NCBI GenBank assembly: GCA_965218555.1
Contig: OZ244625.1
Coordinates: 2,418,001 to 2,482,000 of the forward strand
Source: JAPPLB01 sp965218555
GTDB lineage: Bacteria > Acidobacteriota > Terriglobia > Bryobacterales > UBA6623
Length of the DNA: 64,000 bases
Direction: 5' to 3'
A program made the translations under genes and the position numbers. Positions 51,898-60,997 of this stretch are shown here, piece by piece. Within the stretch, counting starts at the first letter, position 1. Each line of letters starts with the position of its first letter. The notes under the pieces were generated by a model, which was not told the DNA's origin, made no database searches, and saw only the letters and a program-made list of their open reading frames with translations.

Positions 51898-52201
51898 GTA
51901 CGACCCAGGTGAGCGCGACGCCGGAAAGAGCAGCACCCAACGCCGCGAGCGCCCGCCGCTTTCGGTGAAAGAGCTGCTTCTCTTCCGTAGCGCTTTCCGA
52001 ATCCTGAGACTCCCATGTGAGTTCCTCAATGCGCTCGTAGGCCACCTGATTGGCGATATAAAGCGTTTCGGTATCCGGTCCTTCGAGAGCCCTTTTGATT
52101 TCTTGTCTAAGCTCCTGCGGGAGTTCCTCGACAGAGTGGAAGAATGCTTCTTTCCGCGCCGTCGCGATGCGAATCGAAGATGTCTTCAGGACCCGGTTCA
52201 T
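51875..52201 (-). CDS. Small tail-anchored membrane protein
   Basis: A 108-residue protein. The N-terminal three quarters are soluble (ELPQELRQEIKRALEGPDTE, VAYERIEELTWESQDSES) and a single hydrophobic helix lies at the C-terminus (about residues 85-105). Its ATG overlaps the stop of the LysR gene in the TCAT at 52198-52201, so it is translationally coupled to it. Its 3' end overlaps the convergent DUF1015 gene by 23 bp. Function unknown; linkage to the regulator is the only hint. Confidence 0.7.
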   Translation of the reverse strand: MNRVLKTSSIRIATARKEAFFHSVEELPQELRQEIKRALEGPDTETLYIANQVAYERIEELTWESQDSESATEEKQLFHRKRRALAALGAALSGVALTWVVLTLFGKQ

Positions 52202-53139
52202 GACGCTTTCGATGCCTTTCGAGGACCGCGTGGATCGGCCTTTTCGAAAACCGGTTCTGCGCCGGCGAACTCGCTCACCACTTCTATGAAACCCAACGCC
52301 GCTCGTGACAACGCCTTGTCCTTACGATAGATCAGCCCGAGAGTTCGGATCATCGGCAGCGGCGCCAGGGCCACCGTGACGAGTGCGCCGCTTCGAATCT
52401 CGTTCTGCGCATTCGTGACCGCCATGAAGCCGATCCCGAGCCCGGCGATCACGAATTGCTTGATCATCTCGCTCGACTCCAGCTCCATCGAGACTTCCAT
52501 CTCGTCCTCGTAGACATCCAGGTATTCATTGATGCGACTGCGCGTACGTCCCCTCTTCGGCAGTAATAACGGATACTGGACGACCTGTTCCGCGCCCACG
52601 CTCCTCAACCCCGCCAAAGGGTGGGCCGGAGGCACGAGCAGCCGGATCTCATCGGAATGGATCTCCACCGATTGCAATCGCCGCTCCCGCACCGGCATGT
52701 GCGTGATGCCGAAATCCGTGGAGTTGTCAAGCACAGCGTCAACGATCGTAGATCCGTAGGAGCGAATCACCTGCAATTGCACGTGGGGGAACTTCCCCTT
52801 GTAGTTCGAGAAAACCCGCGGGAGCACGTTCACACAAGTTGCCTCGTTCGCCGCGATCATCACCTCTCCGCGGGGTACACGCTCCAACTCCCGAACCGTA
52901 TCGAACGCCTCGCGCTTGGTATCGAGAATCTTTTGCGCGTAAGTGGCGAAAACCTTGCCGGCGGCAGTCAATGAGATCCGGTTCCCGAATCGCTCGAAGA
53001 GTTGCGTGTCAAGCTCTTGCTCCATCTGCCGGATCTGCGCACTGATCGCAGGCTGAGTGCGGAAGCACGAGCGCGCCGCCTTCGAGAAACTCTTCAGGCG
53101 GACGATTTCCAGGAATGCGTGCAACTGGTCAAAGTCCAT
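52198..53139 (-). CDS. LysR-family transcriptional regulator
   Basis: A 313-residue regulator. The N-terminal winged helix-turn-helix is typical (MDFDQLHAFLEIVRLKSFSK, AARSCFRTQPAISAQIRQME), followed by a substrate-binding domain (VPRGEVMIAANEATCVNVLP). It is divergent from trpS (186 bp apart) and may regulate its own promoter region. The downstream small membrane protein gene is coupled to it. The effector is not predictable. Confidence 0.95.
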   Translation of the reverse strand: MDFDQLHAFLEIVRLKSFSKAARSCFRTQPAISAQIRQMEQELDTQLFERFGNRISLTAAGKVFATYAQKILDTKREAFDTVRELERVPRGEVMIAANEATCVNVLPRVFSNYKGKFPHVQLQVIRSYGSTIVDAVLDNSTDFGITHMPVRERRLQSVEIHSDEIRLLVPPAHPLAGLRSVGAEQVVQYPLLLPKRGRTRSRINEYLDVYEDEMEVSMELESSEMIKQFVIAGLGIGFMAVTNAQNEIRSGALVTVALAPLPMIRTLGLIYRKDKALSRAALGFIEVVSEFAGAEPVFEKADPRGPRKASKAS

Positions 53140-53325
53140 GAAAAGCGCCCTACCGTATGTGCCGAGAATGTTCCGCCCGCAAGCCTGCCTAGACTATACC
53201 ATCGCTCCCGGACAATCAGTCTCCCGCCGCGACACCGGTTGACTCCACACAGATCTCGAATATCGCACGCTTGTGAGGTTCAGAAGCCGACCCGTAGAAT
53301 GTGAAGTTTCCTCTCTGGCCGTCTT

Positions 53326-54312
53326 ATGAAGCCACGAATTTTTTCCGGAATGCAGCCGACCGGGAATCTGCACATCGGCAACTACCTGGGCGCTTTGAAA
53401 ACCTGGTCACAGATGCAATACGACTGTGAGCCTATCTTCTGCATCGTTGATCATCACGCCATCACCGTCTATCAGGAGCCCAAGGAGCTACAGAAGAAGA
53501 TTGAGGACGTAGCGGCTCTCTATGTGGCTTCAGGCATTGACCCGAAACACGCTGCGATTTTCGTGCAGTCCACCGTCCCGGCGCACGTCGAGCTTGCCTG
53601 GGTCTTCACTTGCGTTACGCCCTTTGGTTGGTTGAACCGCATGACACAGTTCAAGGCGAAACTCGAGCAGCAGGAGTCCATCGGCACCGGGCTGTTCTGT
53701 TATCCCACGTTGATGGCGGCCGACATCCTGCTCTACCAGGCAGGCATCGTGCCCGTTGGCGAGGATCAGGCGCAGCATCTGGAATTGACACGCGCCATCG
53801 CGCAACGTTTCAACACGCTCTACGGCGAGACGTTCGTAGTTCCGGAGACCAGGTTGCCCGCTGTCGGCGCTCGCGTCATGGGACTCGACGAACCGACAGA
53901 AAAAATGAGCAAGTCCGCGATCGGTCCCAACCACGCTATCAATCTGCTCGATCCTCCGAACCGCATCAAGAAACTGATCGGCAGGGCCGTTACCGATTCC
54001 AAGCCCGGTGTCGACTTCGATGACCCGGGCGCCGGCGTGCGGAATCTACTGAACATCTTCCAGGCTTTCTCCGGATGGACCAACGAGCAAATGAAAGAGA
54101 AGTTCGCGGGGATGCGCTACGGCGATCTCAAGAAGGCCGTTACGGACAAGGTGGTCTCGCACCTTGAGCCGATTCAGAAGAACTATGAAGAGTTGACGGC
54201 CGACCGCGGGGCGATTCGGCAGATCCTTAGAGAGGGGGCCGAGCGAGTCACTCCCATTGCTCAACAGACGATGGAGCTCGTCCGGGAGCGTACCGGCCTC
54301 TATCGTGGCTGA
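53326..54312 (+). CDS. trpS: Tryptophanyl-tRNA synthetase
   Basis: A 328-residue class Ic synthetase that charges tRNA-Trp. The ATP-binding motifs are PTGNLHIGNYLGAL (HIGH) near residue 9 and PTEKMSKSAIG (KMSKS) near residue 190. GLFCYPTLMAADILLYQAGI and VPVGEDQAQHLELTR are characteristic of bacterial TrpRS. The MFS gene follows after 48 bp. Confidence 0.97.
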   Translation: MKPRIFSGMQPTGNLHIGNYLGALKTWSQMQYDCEPIFCIVDHHAITVYQEPKELQKKIEDVAALYVASGIDPKHAAIFVQSTVPAHVELAWVFTCVTPFGWLNRMTQFKAKLEQQESIGTGLFCYPTLMAADILLYQAGIVPVGEDQAQHLELTRAIAQRFNTLYGETFVVPETRLPAVGARVMGLDEPTEKMSKSAIGPNHAINLLDPPNRIKKLIGRAVTDSKPGVDFDDPGAGVRNLLNIFQAFSGWTNEQMKEKFAGMRYGDLKKAVTDKVVSHLEPIQKNYEELTADRGAIRQILREGAERVTPIAQQTMELVRERTGLYRG

Positions 54313-54360
54313 GCAACTCGACGTTGATGTACCGTTGGAGCCTGCAGGCCGGACCTCGAA

Positions 54361-55641
54361 GTGAACAACGACGCGGCCATCACCCTTCCCAACTACTACC
54401 GGTTGCTGCGCCGTAATGTCCACTTTCGGCGTTTGTGGCTCGCTCAGCTTGTTAGCGGAACCGGTGACTGGTTCTACTCGGTCGCCATCTACGATCTCCT
54501 GCTCAAGTTGACGGGCTCTGCCGAGACCGTTGCGCTCGCGGCCGTCTTGCAGATTCTGCCGATGTTCGTCGCCGGACCGACAGCCGGCGCGGTGAACGAC
54601 CGTGTCAGCCGCCGGCGCGTAATGCTGATTACCGATCTTGTGCGCTCGGCGGTCGTGCTCGGGATGCTCATCGTCGGGACCCGCGAACAGATTGGGTTTC
54701 TTTATGGGTTGTTGGCCTTGGAAGTGACGACCGCGGCCTTCTTCGAGTCGGCGCGCACCGCCATCCTGCCGAACGTTGTGGACGAACGCGACATCGCGAC
54801 GGCCAACGCCGTAGCAGGGACTACTTGGTCCGTCAGCGTCACAGCGGGCGCCGCCATCGGAGGCTTTGTCGTCGCGTGGTTCGGTCGCGAGACGGTGTTC
54901 TTGCTGAACTCCGGCTCTTTTCTCCTTTCGGCCTGGTTCATTTACCGCATGCGAGCACGCGAAACCCATGTCGATCCCGATGCCCGCTTCCGCTGGCGTG
55001 AGGTCTTGGGTTTCGGCCCCATCGTCGAAGGCTTTCGCTACGTCGCCCGCGACTTGAGACTCGCGTCGCTGTTGACCTTGAAGTTCGGCCTCGGCATCCT
55101 CGGAGCGCGCTTGGTCCTGGTGAGCGTGATCGGCAGCCGCGAATTCGCCGTAGGAGGCGTGCCCGCCCTCGGCATGAGCCTGCTGCTGGTGTTTCAGGGC
55201 GTCGGTTCGCTGCTCGGCCCTTTGGTCGCGGGTCCCTTTGTCGGCGGGAGCCGAAGCCGGATGCGTTGGGCGGTGCTCGCCGGATATCTGGCCGGCGCGT
55301 TTTCCTACATCGTCTTCAGCCAGGCGCGATCCCTGAATGTAGCGGCTATCACAATGGTCGTCGCCCATGCCGGCGGCTCGCTGGTTTGGGTCTACTCGAT
55401 GACACTCCTTCACTTCAGTACGGACGACCGCTTTCGAGGACGCGTCTTCGCCGCCGACCTCGCTCTCTTCATGGTGACGGCGTCGGTCGCGAGCTATAGT
55501 TGCGGCTGGGCGATCGACCACGCTGTCGCCGCCCGCACGGCCGCGCTGGGAGTAGGCCTGGCGATGCTCTTGCCCGCCGCCGCCTGGACGTTGAGCTTGC
55601 GCCTGCTTTGGCGTACCCACGATGAGACGGCCAAACCCTGA
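54361..55641 (+). CDS. MFS transporter (EntS/MFS_3-like)
   Basis: A 426-residue major facilitator with about 12 membrane segments and a GTG start. Typical elements are GDWFYSVAIYDLLLKLTGSA, the loop AGAVNDRVSRRRVM between helices 2 and 3, and FFESARTAILPNVVDERDI. It is in the subgroup that includes enterobactin exporters and macrolide efflux proteins; the real substrate is unknown. Confidence 0.88.
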   Translation: MNNDAAITLPNYYRLLRRNVHFRRLWLAQLVSGTGDWFYSVAIYDLLLKLTGSAETVALAAVLQILPMFVAGPTAGAVNDRVSRRRVMLITDLVRSAVVLGMLIVGTREQIGFLYGLLALEVTTAAFFESARTAILPNVVDERDIATANAVAGTTWSVSVTAGAAIGGFVVAWFGRETVFLLNSGSFLLSAWFIYRMRARETHVDPDARFRWREVLGFGPIVEGFRYVARDLRLASLLTLKFGLGILGARLVLVSVIGSREFAVGGVPALGMSLLLVFQGVGSLLGPLVAGPFVGGSRSRMRWAVLAGYLAGAFSYIVFSQARSLNVAAITMVVAHAGGSLVWVYSMTLLHFSTDDRFRGRVFAADLALFMVTASVASYSCGWAIDHAVAARTAALGVGLAMLLPAAAWTLSLRLLWRTHDETAKP

Positions 55642-56112
55642 CTCGACCAGGCGTCCGTACGTCCGGCCCGTCACCCACCGTACGCGCTCTTCAAGTATTC
55701 GATCGCCCGCTCCAACTCCGGCTCCGTCATGGTTGCTGATCGGTGATAGGCGTGAATAGCGCTGAGAGATCCACCATACGAACTTGTCCGGCCCCCAACC
55801 GTTGACGTACGTTCCGAGAAGTCTTCGGCCCCACGATCAGTCGCAGAAGCGTAAGAATCAGCAGCGGCGGCCTAACGACATCTACGGCCTCGTCAACCAA
55901 CACGAGTCAAACCGGCTTTCGGTCCGTAAGGAAAACAGAAAGCCGTGCTACACAGGCGTACACGAGAAACCAACGATAGTGGGTCCTACTTGGCCCGAGT
56001 AGGAGTTTGCCCGTTACGAAAGCCGCTATATCGAATGGCCTGCTTATCGCACATAGCTCCCGGTCTAAAATAGTTGTGGCTCCTGTCTGATCGGTGCCGA
56101 CCACGGGCGCGG
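55642..56112. other. Intergenic stretch with decayed coding remnant
   Basis: 471 bp without an intact gene. On the minus strand a frame ending at 55671 carries protein-like text (see the next feature), and a neighbouring frame reads GPDKFVWWISQRYS, which suggests a frameshifted or worn-out gene. No promoter or terminator was recognised. Confidence 0.5.
55671..55730 (-). pseudogene. C-terminal remnant, cytochrome-c-like tail
   Basis: The minus strand encodes MTEPELERAIEYLKSAYGG and a stop. This pattern is like the C-terminal helix of class I cytochromes c that follow quinoprotein genes. The frame is open upstream without a recognised domain, so this is probably the end of a degraded gene. It is too short for a firm call. 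Confidence 0.25.
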
Positions 56113-59100
56113 ATGCACGTGCAGTCACGCAGCAAAGGTTCTCTACTCGCCGGGTGCGCTATCGCCGGTTTGTTGGGCGGCCTCTTTTCGGTTTCTTCGT
56201 CCGTGGCCGCACCCACCGCGGCTCAGCTCGAGTTCTTCGAATCTCGGGTCCGGCCTTTGCTGGCTGAGCACTGCCATCAATGCCATAGCGCTCAGGCCAA
56301 GCCGGTTTTCGCAAAGCTCTACCTCGATACTTCCGAAGGGTTGCGGCAAGGCAGTGAAGCGGGACCGGTGGTCGTCCCGGGCAGGCCGAATCAAAGTCGC
56401 CTGATGCATGCCGTGCGAGGCGAATCGGTTCAGATGCCGCCCACGGGCAAGCTTGCCGACGATCAGATCGCGGTGCTCGCGAAGTGGATCGAGATGGGAG
56501 CGCCCTGGCCGGAGGAAGAATCAAAGGACTTCGCCGTCGCCGAGACCGGCTTTGACCTCAATGCCCGCAAACAGGCGCACTGGGCTTGGCATCCGGTGAA
56601 GGCGACTTCACCGCCGAGAGTCAAGAACCAGGCGTGGCCGTTGAACGATGTCGACCGGTTCCTTCTCGCCAAGCTCGAATCCGAAGGGCTTTCACCGGCG
56701 AAAGAGGCGGACCGCCCTACGTTGTTACGGCGGCTGTCGTTTGCGCTGACCGGTCTGCCGCCGTCGCCGGAACAGATCGAGTCATTTGTGAACGACGATT
56801 CGCCCGAGGCTTGCGAGCGCCTTGTTGATCGGCTGCTGGCGTCGTCCCACTTTGGTGAGCGCTGGGCGCGCCACTGGATGGACTTGGTCCGCTATTCGGA
56901 ATCGCACGGCAGCGAAGGCGACCCGGATGTTCCCCAGGCCTGGCGCTACCGCGACTACCTGATTCGCGCGCTCAACCAGGACTTGCCGTACGATCAGCTC
57001 GTCCGCGAGCATATCGCGGGTGATTTGCTGGCCCAGCCTCGTTGGAGCGCCGACGCTAAAACCAACGAATCCCTCCTCGGCATCGCGCACTTCCGCATGA
57101 TCGAGCATGCCTTCCAACCCGTTGAACCGTTGGAAGACCGCGTCAAGTGGACCGACAATCAGATCGATGTCTTTTCGAAGGCCTTTCAAGGGCTGACCGT
57201 TTCTTGCGCGCGCTGTCACGATCACAAGTTCGATGCGATCAGCCAGAAGGATTTCTACTCGCTGTTCGGTGCCTTCTATGGCGCACGGCCGATTCAGGCG
57301 ACGATCGACAACCCGCAAGATCTCAACGTCCACCGGGAGAAGCTCGCCGAGCTGAAGGCCCGGATCAAGGAAAAGCTCGCCTCAGCCTGGATCGACGTGG
57401 CGCGCAAGCTCGAACTGCGGTTGATCTACGAGCAGGACGGCGCCATCAAGAAGGCTCTGGAAGAAGCGGCCTGCGACGAGGAGAGTCCTCTTGCCGTTTG
57501 GGAGTCGCTTCGCCGGAAAGAAGGGGACGCACTTGCATCAAGTTGGACGCGTCTGGCCCGACATTGGCGCGACAAGGTTCGATCCCGAACGGAGTTCAAC
57601 ACGGCTCACTTCGAAGAGACCTGGCATCCGGGTGGCAAGGATTACAAGAACTGGCTGCGCTACGGTGTCGGCATGCCCGATACGACCGCCGCGCCCGGTG
57701 CATTCTTTGTTCAGCCCACCGGAGATCAAGTTGTCAGCGGGATCTATCCCGGCGGTGTATACACCCACCTGCTGACGCCGAAGCACAACGGCATTCTGCA
57801 ATCGCCGCGATTCAGGATCGAGCACGATGCGATCAGCTTCCGCAGCCTCGGCGGCAACGTCAGCGCCGTCCAATTGATCATCGAGAACTATGCCGTGCCC
57901 CGCGGCGGCATTTACGGGCAGCGCTTCAACCTCTCCGACGACGAGATGAAGTGGGTCCGATGGGATACGACCTATTGGAAAGGGTTTACCGCCTACATCG
58001 AGTTCGCCACGCTCGAGGACTACACCTATCGCAGATCTGCGCCGGTTCCGCTGTTTGATGGCCGCTCGTACTTCGGCGCGGACCACGTCGTCTTTCACAA
58101 CAATGACGACCCGCCGAAGGAGGTTGTGCTGCCGATACTGCATCTCCTGAGTGGGGAGGCGCCGTCTTCCCACGAGGAACTGGCACGGCGTTTCGGAGAT
58201 TTGCTGGTCGACGCCGTCAAATCATGGCGCGACGGCACGCTGGCTGACGAGCAAGCGGCGTACCTTGACTACTTTGTGCGCCGCGATTTGCTGCCGACTT
58301 CGCTGGGACAGCTGGTCGAGTTGCAGCCGCTCGTCGCCGAGTACCGCGGGCTGGAGGCCGAGATTCCGGTGCCGCGACGCGCTCCCGGCTTGCTGGAGGA
58401 GTCAGCGCCGGCACAGCCGTTGTTCGTCCGCGGCAATCACAAGAATCCCGCCGATCCGGTCCCACGGAAGTTCCTGACCGCGTTGGGCGGCAAGCCATTC
58501 GGCGCTCCGCGAGACGTGCGCCTTCACCTTGCCGAAGAAGTCGCGAACCCGCATAACCCTCTGACGGCGCGCGTCGCGGTCAACCGGATGTGGCGTCATC
58601 TCTTTGGGGAAGGCATTGTTCGTACCGTTGATAATTTCGGAAAGCTGGGAGACGCGCCGACGCACCCCGAGTTGCTCGACTACCTGGCGGGCCGATTTGT
58701 GGATGAGGGCTGGTCGATCAAGAAGATGGTGCGGCGTCTCGCGACTTCGCGGGCCTATCGCATGAGCAGCCGGGCATCCGAGAAAGCTCAGGCCGCCGAT
58801 CCCCAGAACAAGCTTCTGCAGCACGCCCACATCCGGCGGCTGGAAGCCGAAGCGATCCGCGACGCGATTCTGGCGGCGTCGGGTGAGTTGAAGCCGGAAA
58901 TATACGGGCCCTCGGTCAAGACGTACTATGCTCACGAGTCCGGCCGGGCGAAGGGCGATAAGAAAAAAGGGCCGCTTGACGGTGACGGCCGGCGCAGTGT
59001 GTACCTGGAAGTTCGCCGCAACCTGAGACATCCGTTTCTGGAAGTCTTCGACGTGCCGAAGCCCGCCACGACGCGCGGACAGCGCGATGTGACGAACGTC

Positions 59101-59397
59101 CCCGCTCAGTCGCTCACGCTGATGAATAGTCCGTTTGTGATCGAGCAAGCCGAAAAATGGGCAGACCGCATCGTGAACGATGGCAATGTCGATCCTCGCC
59201 GGCGGATTGAGCAAATGTTTCTCAAGGCGTTGGGCCGTGCACCTTCGTCCGACGAGCTCGACGAGGCGCAAACCTTCGTTGCCGCGTTGGCTTCGGAGCA
59301 TGATGTCGCTGCGGACCGGATCAGGAGCAATCGGCGAATCTGGCAGGACTTCGGGCAGGCGCTGTTCAATCTCAAGGAGTTCATCTATATTCGGTAG
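56113..59397 (+). CDS. PSCyt1-DUF1549-DUF1553 exported cytochrome-like protein (long form)
   Basis: A 1094-residue exported protein. Signal peptide (LLAGCAIAGLLGGLFSVSSS), PSCyt1 with CHQCHSAQAK (residues 54-58), DUF1549 (about 170-400, DRFLLAKLESEGLSPAKEAD, CARCHDHKFD at about 365), a middle region of about 380 residues with a LamG/concanavalin-like stretch (ISFRSLGGNVSAVQLIIENY, YWKGFTAYIEFATLED), and DUF1553 (about 790-1090, NPLTARVAVNRMWRHLFGEG, SLTLMNSPFVIEQAEKWADR). The middle region makes it much longer than the paralogue at 34886-37405. The ATG at 56113 is used; a TTG at 56074 is less likely. Operon with the DUF1501 gene 6 bp downstream. Confidence 0.92.
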   Translation: MHVQSRSKGSLLAGCAIAGLLGGLFSVSSSVAAPTAAQLEFFESRVRPLLAEHCHQCHSAQAKPVFAKLYLDTSEGLRQGSEAGPVVVPGRPNQSRLMHAVRGESVQMPPTGKLADDQIAVLAKWIEMGAPWPEEESKDFAVAETGFDLNARKQAHWAWHPVKATSPPRVKNQAWPLNDVDRFLLAKLESEGLSPAKEADRPTLLRRLSFALTGLPPSPEQIESFVNDDSPEACERLVDRLLASSHFGERWARHWMDLVRYSESHGSEGDPDVPQAWRYRDYLIRALNQDLPYDQLVREHIAGDLLAQPRWSADAKTNESLLGIAHFRMIEHAFQPVEPLEDRVKWTDNQIDVFSKAFQGLTVSCARCHDHKFDAISQKDFYSLFGAFYGARPIQATIDNPQDLNVHREKLAELKARIKEKLASAWIDVARKLELRLIYEQDGAIKKALEEAACDEESPLAVWESLRRKEGDALASSWTRLARHWRDKVRSRTEFNTAHFEETWHPGGKDYKNWLRYGVGMPDTTAAPGAFFVQPTGDQVVSGIYPGGVYTHLLTPKHNGILQSPRFRIEHDAISFRSLGGNVSAVQLIIENYAVPRGGIYGQRFNLSDDEMKWVRWDTTYWKGFTAYIEFATLEDYTYRRSAPVPLFDGRSYFGADHVVFHNNDDPPKEVVLPILHLLSGEAPSSHEELARRFGDLLVDAVKSWRDGTLADEQAAYLDYFVRRDLLPTSLGQLVELQPLVAEYRGLEAEIPVPRRAPGLLEESAPAQPLFVRGNHKNPADPVPRKFLTALGGKPFGAPRDVRLHLAEEVANPHNPLTARVAVNRMWRHLFGEGIVRTVDNFGKLGDAPTHPELLDYLAGRFVDEGWSIKKMVRRLATSRAYRMSSRASEKAQAADPQNKLLQHAHIRRLEAEAIRDAILAASGELKPEIYGPSVKTYYAHESGRAKGDKKKGPLDGDGRRSVYLEVRRNLRHPFLEVFDVPKPATTRGQRDVTNVPAQSLTLMNSPFVIEQAEKWADRIVNDGNVDPRRRIEQMFLKALGRAPSSDELDEAQTFVAALASEHDVAADRIRSNRRIWQDFGQALFNLKEFIYIR

Positions 59398-59403
59398 CAG
59401 CCG

Positions 59404-60846
59404 ATGACGCGCGATCTCCATTTCCGCCCGCGCTTGACGCGACGTGACATGCTGCGGCGGAGTTCCATCGGGTTCGGAATGCTGGCGCTGGCCGGGCTGA
59501 TGGCCGACGAAGCGTACGCGGGTTCCGCGCAAGGGTCCGGCTCGCACGCCGAGTTGCAGCCGCACTTCACGCCCAAGGTGAAGAACGTCATCTTTTGCTA
59601 CATGTCCGGCGGCGTCTCGCACATCGATTCGTTTGACCCCAAGCCGCGCTTGGCCAAGGAAGCCGGCCAATCGATGCCGTTCAAGACCGAACGGACGATG
59701 TTCAACCAGGACGGCAACATCTTTCCGAGCCCTTGGGAGTTCCATCACTACGGACAGAGCGGCATCCCCGTGAGCGACCTGTTCCCGCACATGGGCTCGG
59801 TGGCGGACGAGCTCGCGGTCATCCGCTCGATGACCGTGAAGTTCATGGAGCACGCCCAGGCCAATTTCTACTTTCACGCCGGACAGCCCTTCACCGGTTT
59901 CCCGAGCATGGGTGCTTGGGTCAGCTACGGCTTGGGAACGGAGAACCACAACCTGCCGGGTTTCGTGGTGCTTGGAAGCGGAGGCATACCGCTGGGCGGC
60001 GTCAACGTCTTCGGCAACGGGTTCCTGCCGGCGACCCATCAGGGATCGTTTCTCTATCCCGATCGTGACGAGCCACTGCACAATATCCGCCCGAAGGAAT
60101 CGGACGCGTTGCAACGCCGCCGGCTGGCCTTCGTCGACCAGATGGACCGAGGTTTCCTCTCCGATACCGGCGATCACGCGCCGATTGAAGCCGCCATCCG
60201 CAACTATGAGACGGCCTACCGCATGCAGGCCGCCGTGCCGGACCTCGTCGACCTGAGCGGGGAGACGGAAGCGACGAAGAAGCTCTACGGCTTCGAATCC
60301 GATAACCCGCAGAAAGCCGCTTACGCCAGACAGTGTTTGACGGCGCGGCGCCTGGTCGAGCGCGGCGCGCGCTTCGTCGAGCTGACGATGGTTCCGACGA
60401 ATGGCTTGAAGAACTTCGGCAATCCCTGGGATCAGCACAACAAGCTGAAGGAGCACCATGGGATCAATGCGTTTCAGGTGGACCAGCCGATCGCCGGCCT
60501 GATCAAAGATTTGAAAACGCGCGGGCTGCTCGACGAGACGCTGGTTCTCTGGTCCGGCGAGTTCGGCCGCACGCCGTTTGTGCAAGCGGCGGATGGCCGC
60601 GATCACAACCCTTACGGATTCAGCTTGTGGCTCGCGGGAGGCGGGGTCAAGGGCGGCACGATTTTCGGAAGGACGGATGAGTATGGGTACCGGGCGATCG
60701 AGAATATCCTCACGATTCACGACCTCCACGCGACCGTCTTGCACCTGCTGGGCCTCGACCACACCAAACTCACCTTCCACTTCGCCGGGCGGGATATTCG
60801 CCTTACCGACGTCCACGGTCACGTGATCGACGGGATACTCGCATAG
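59404..60846 (+). CDS. DUF1501 family protein, Tat-exported
   Basis: A 480-residue paralogue of the DUF1501 gene at 33391-34878. Twin-arginine signal (TRRDMLRRSSIGFGMLALAG), VIFCYMSGGVSHIDSFDPKP, FPSMGAWVSYGLGTENHNLP, LWSGEFGRTPFVQ, GRDHNPYGFSLWLAGGG and the C-terminal LTDVHGHVIDGILA. Starts 6 bp after the DUF1549/1553 gene. The arrangement is the same as in the first copy, on the other strand. Confidence 0.92.
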   Translation: MTRDLHFRPRLTRRDMLRRSSIGFGMLALAGLMADEAYAGSAQGSGSHAELQPHFTPKVKNVIFCYMSGGVSHIDSFDPKPRLAKEAGQSMPFKTERTMFNQDGNIFPSPWEFHHYGQSGIPVSDLFPHMGSVADELAVIRSMTVKFMEHAQANFYFHAGQPFTGFPSMGAWVSYGLGTENHNLPGFVVLGSGGIPLGGVNVFGNGFLPATHQGSFLYPDRDEPLHNIRPKESDALQRRRLAFVDQMDRGFLSDTGDHAPIEAAIRNYETAYRMQAAVPDLVDLSGETEATKKLYGFESDNPQKAAYARQCLTARRLVERGARFVELTMVPTNGLKNFGNPWDQHNKLKEHHGINAFQVDQPIAGLIKDLKTRGLLDETLVLWSGEFGRTPFVQAADGRDHNPYGFSLWLAGGGVKGGTIFGRTDEYGYRAIENILTIHDLHATVLHLLGLDHTKLTFHFAGRDIRLTDVHGHVIDGILA

Positions 60847-60997
60847 AAGGTGCTGTGGAAGAGTCCTTGATCGGCTCTCAAGCATGCGCCGCGCGTCGCG
60901 AGATCCATGGAATACCACGTGGACTGCTTCTGGGACGGTGTGGGCTCTTTGGGAGCCACGAGCTGTCGAGTCTTGCTTCGCGTGTATGATCGTGGCA

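Noticed and set aside
54046..55674. A 542-codon open frame antisense to trpS and the MFS gene
   Set aside because: Antisense artefact; both sense genes have clear family motifs.
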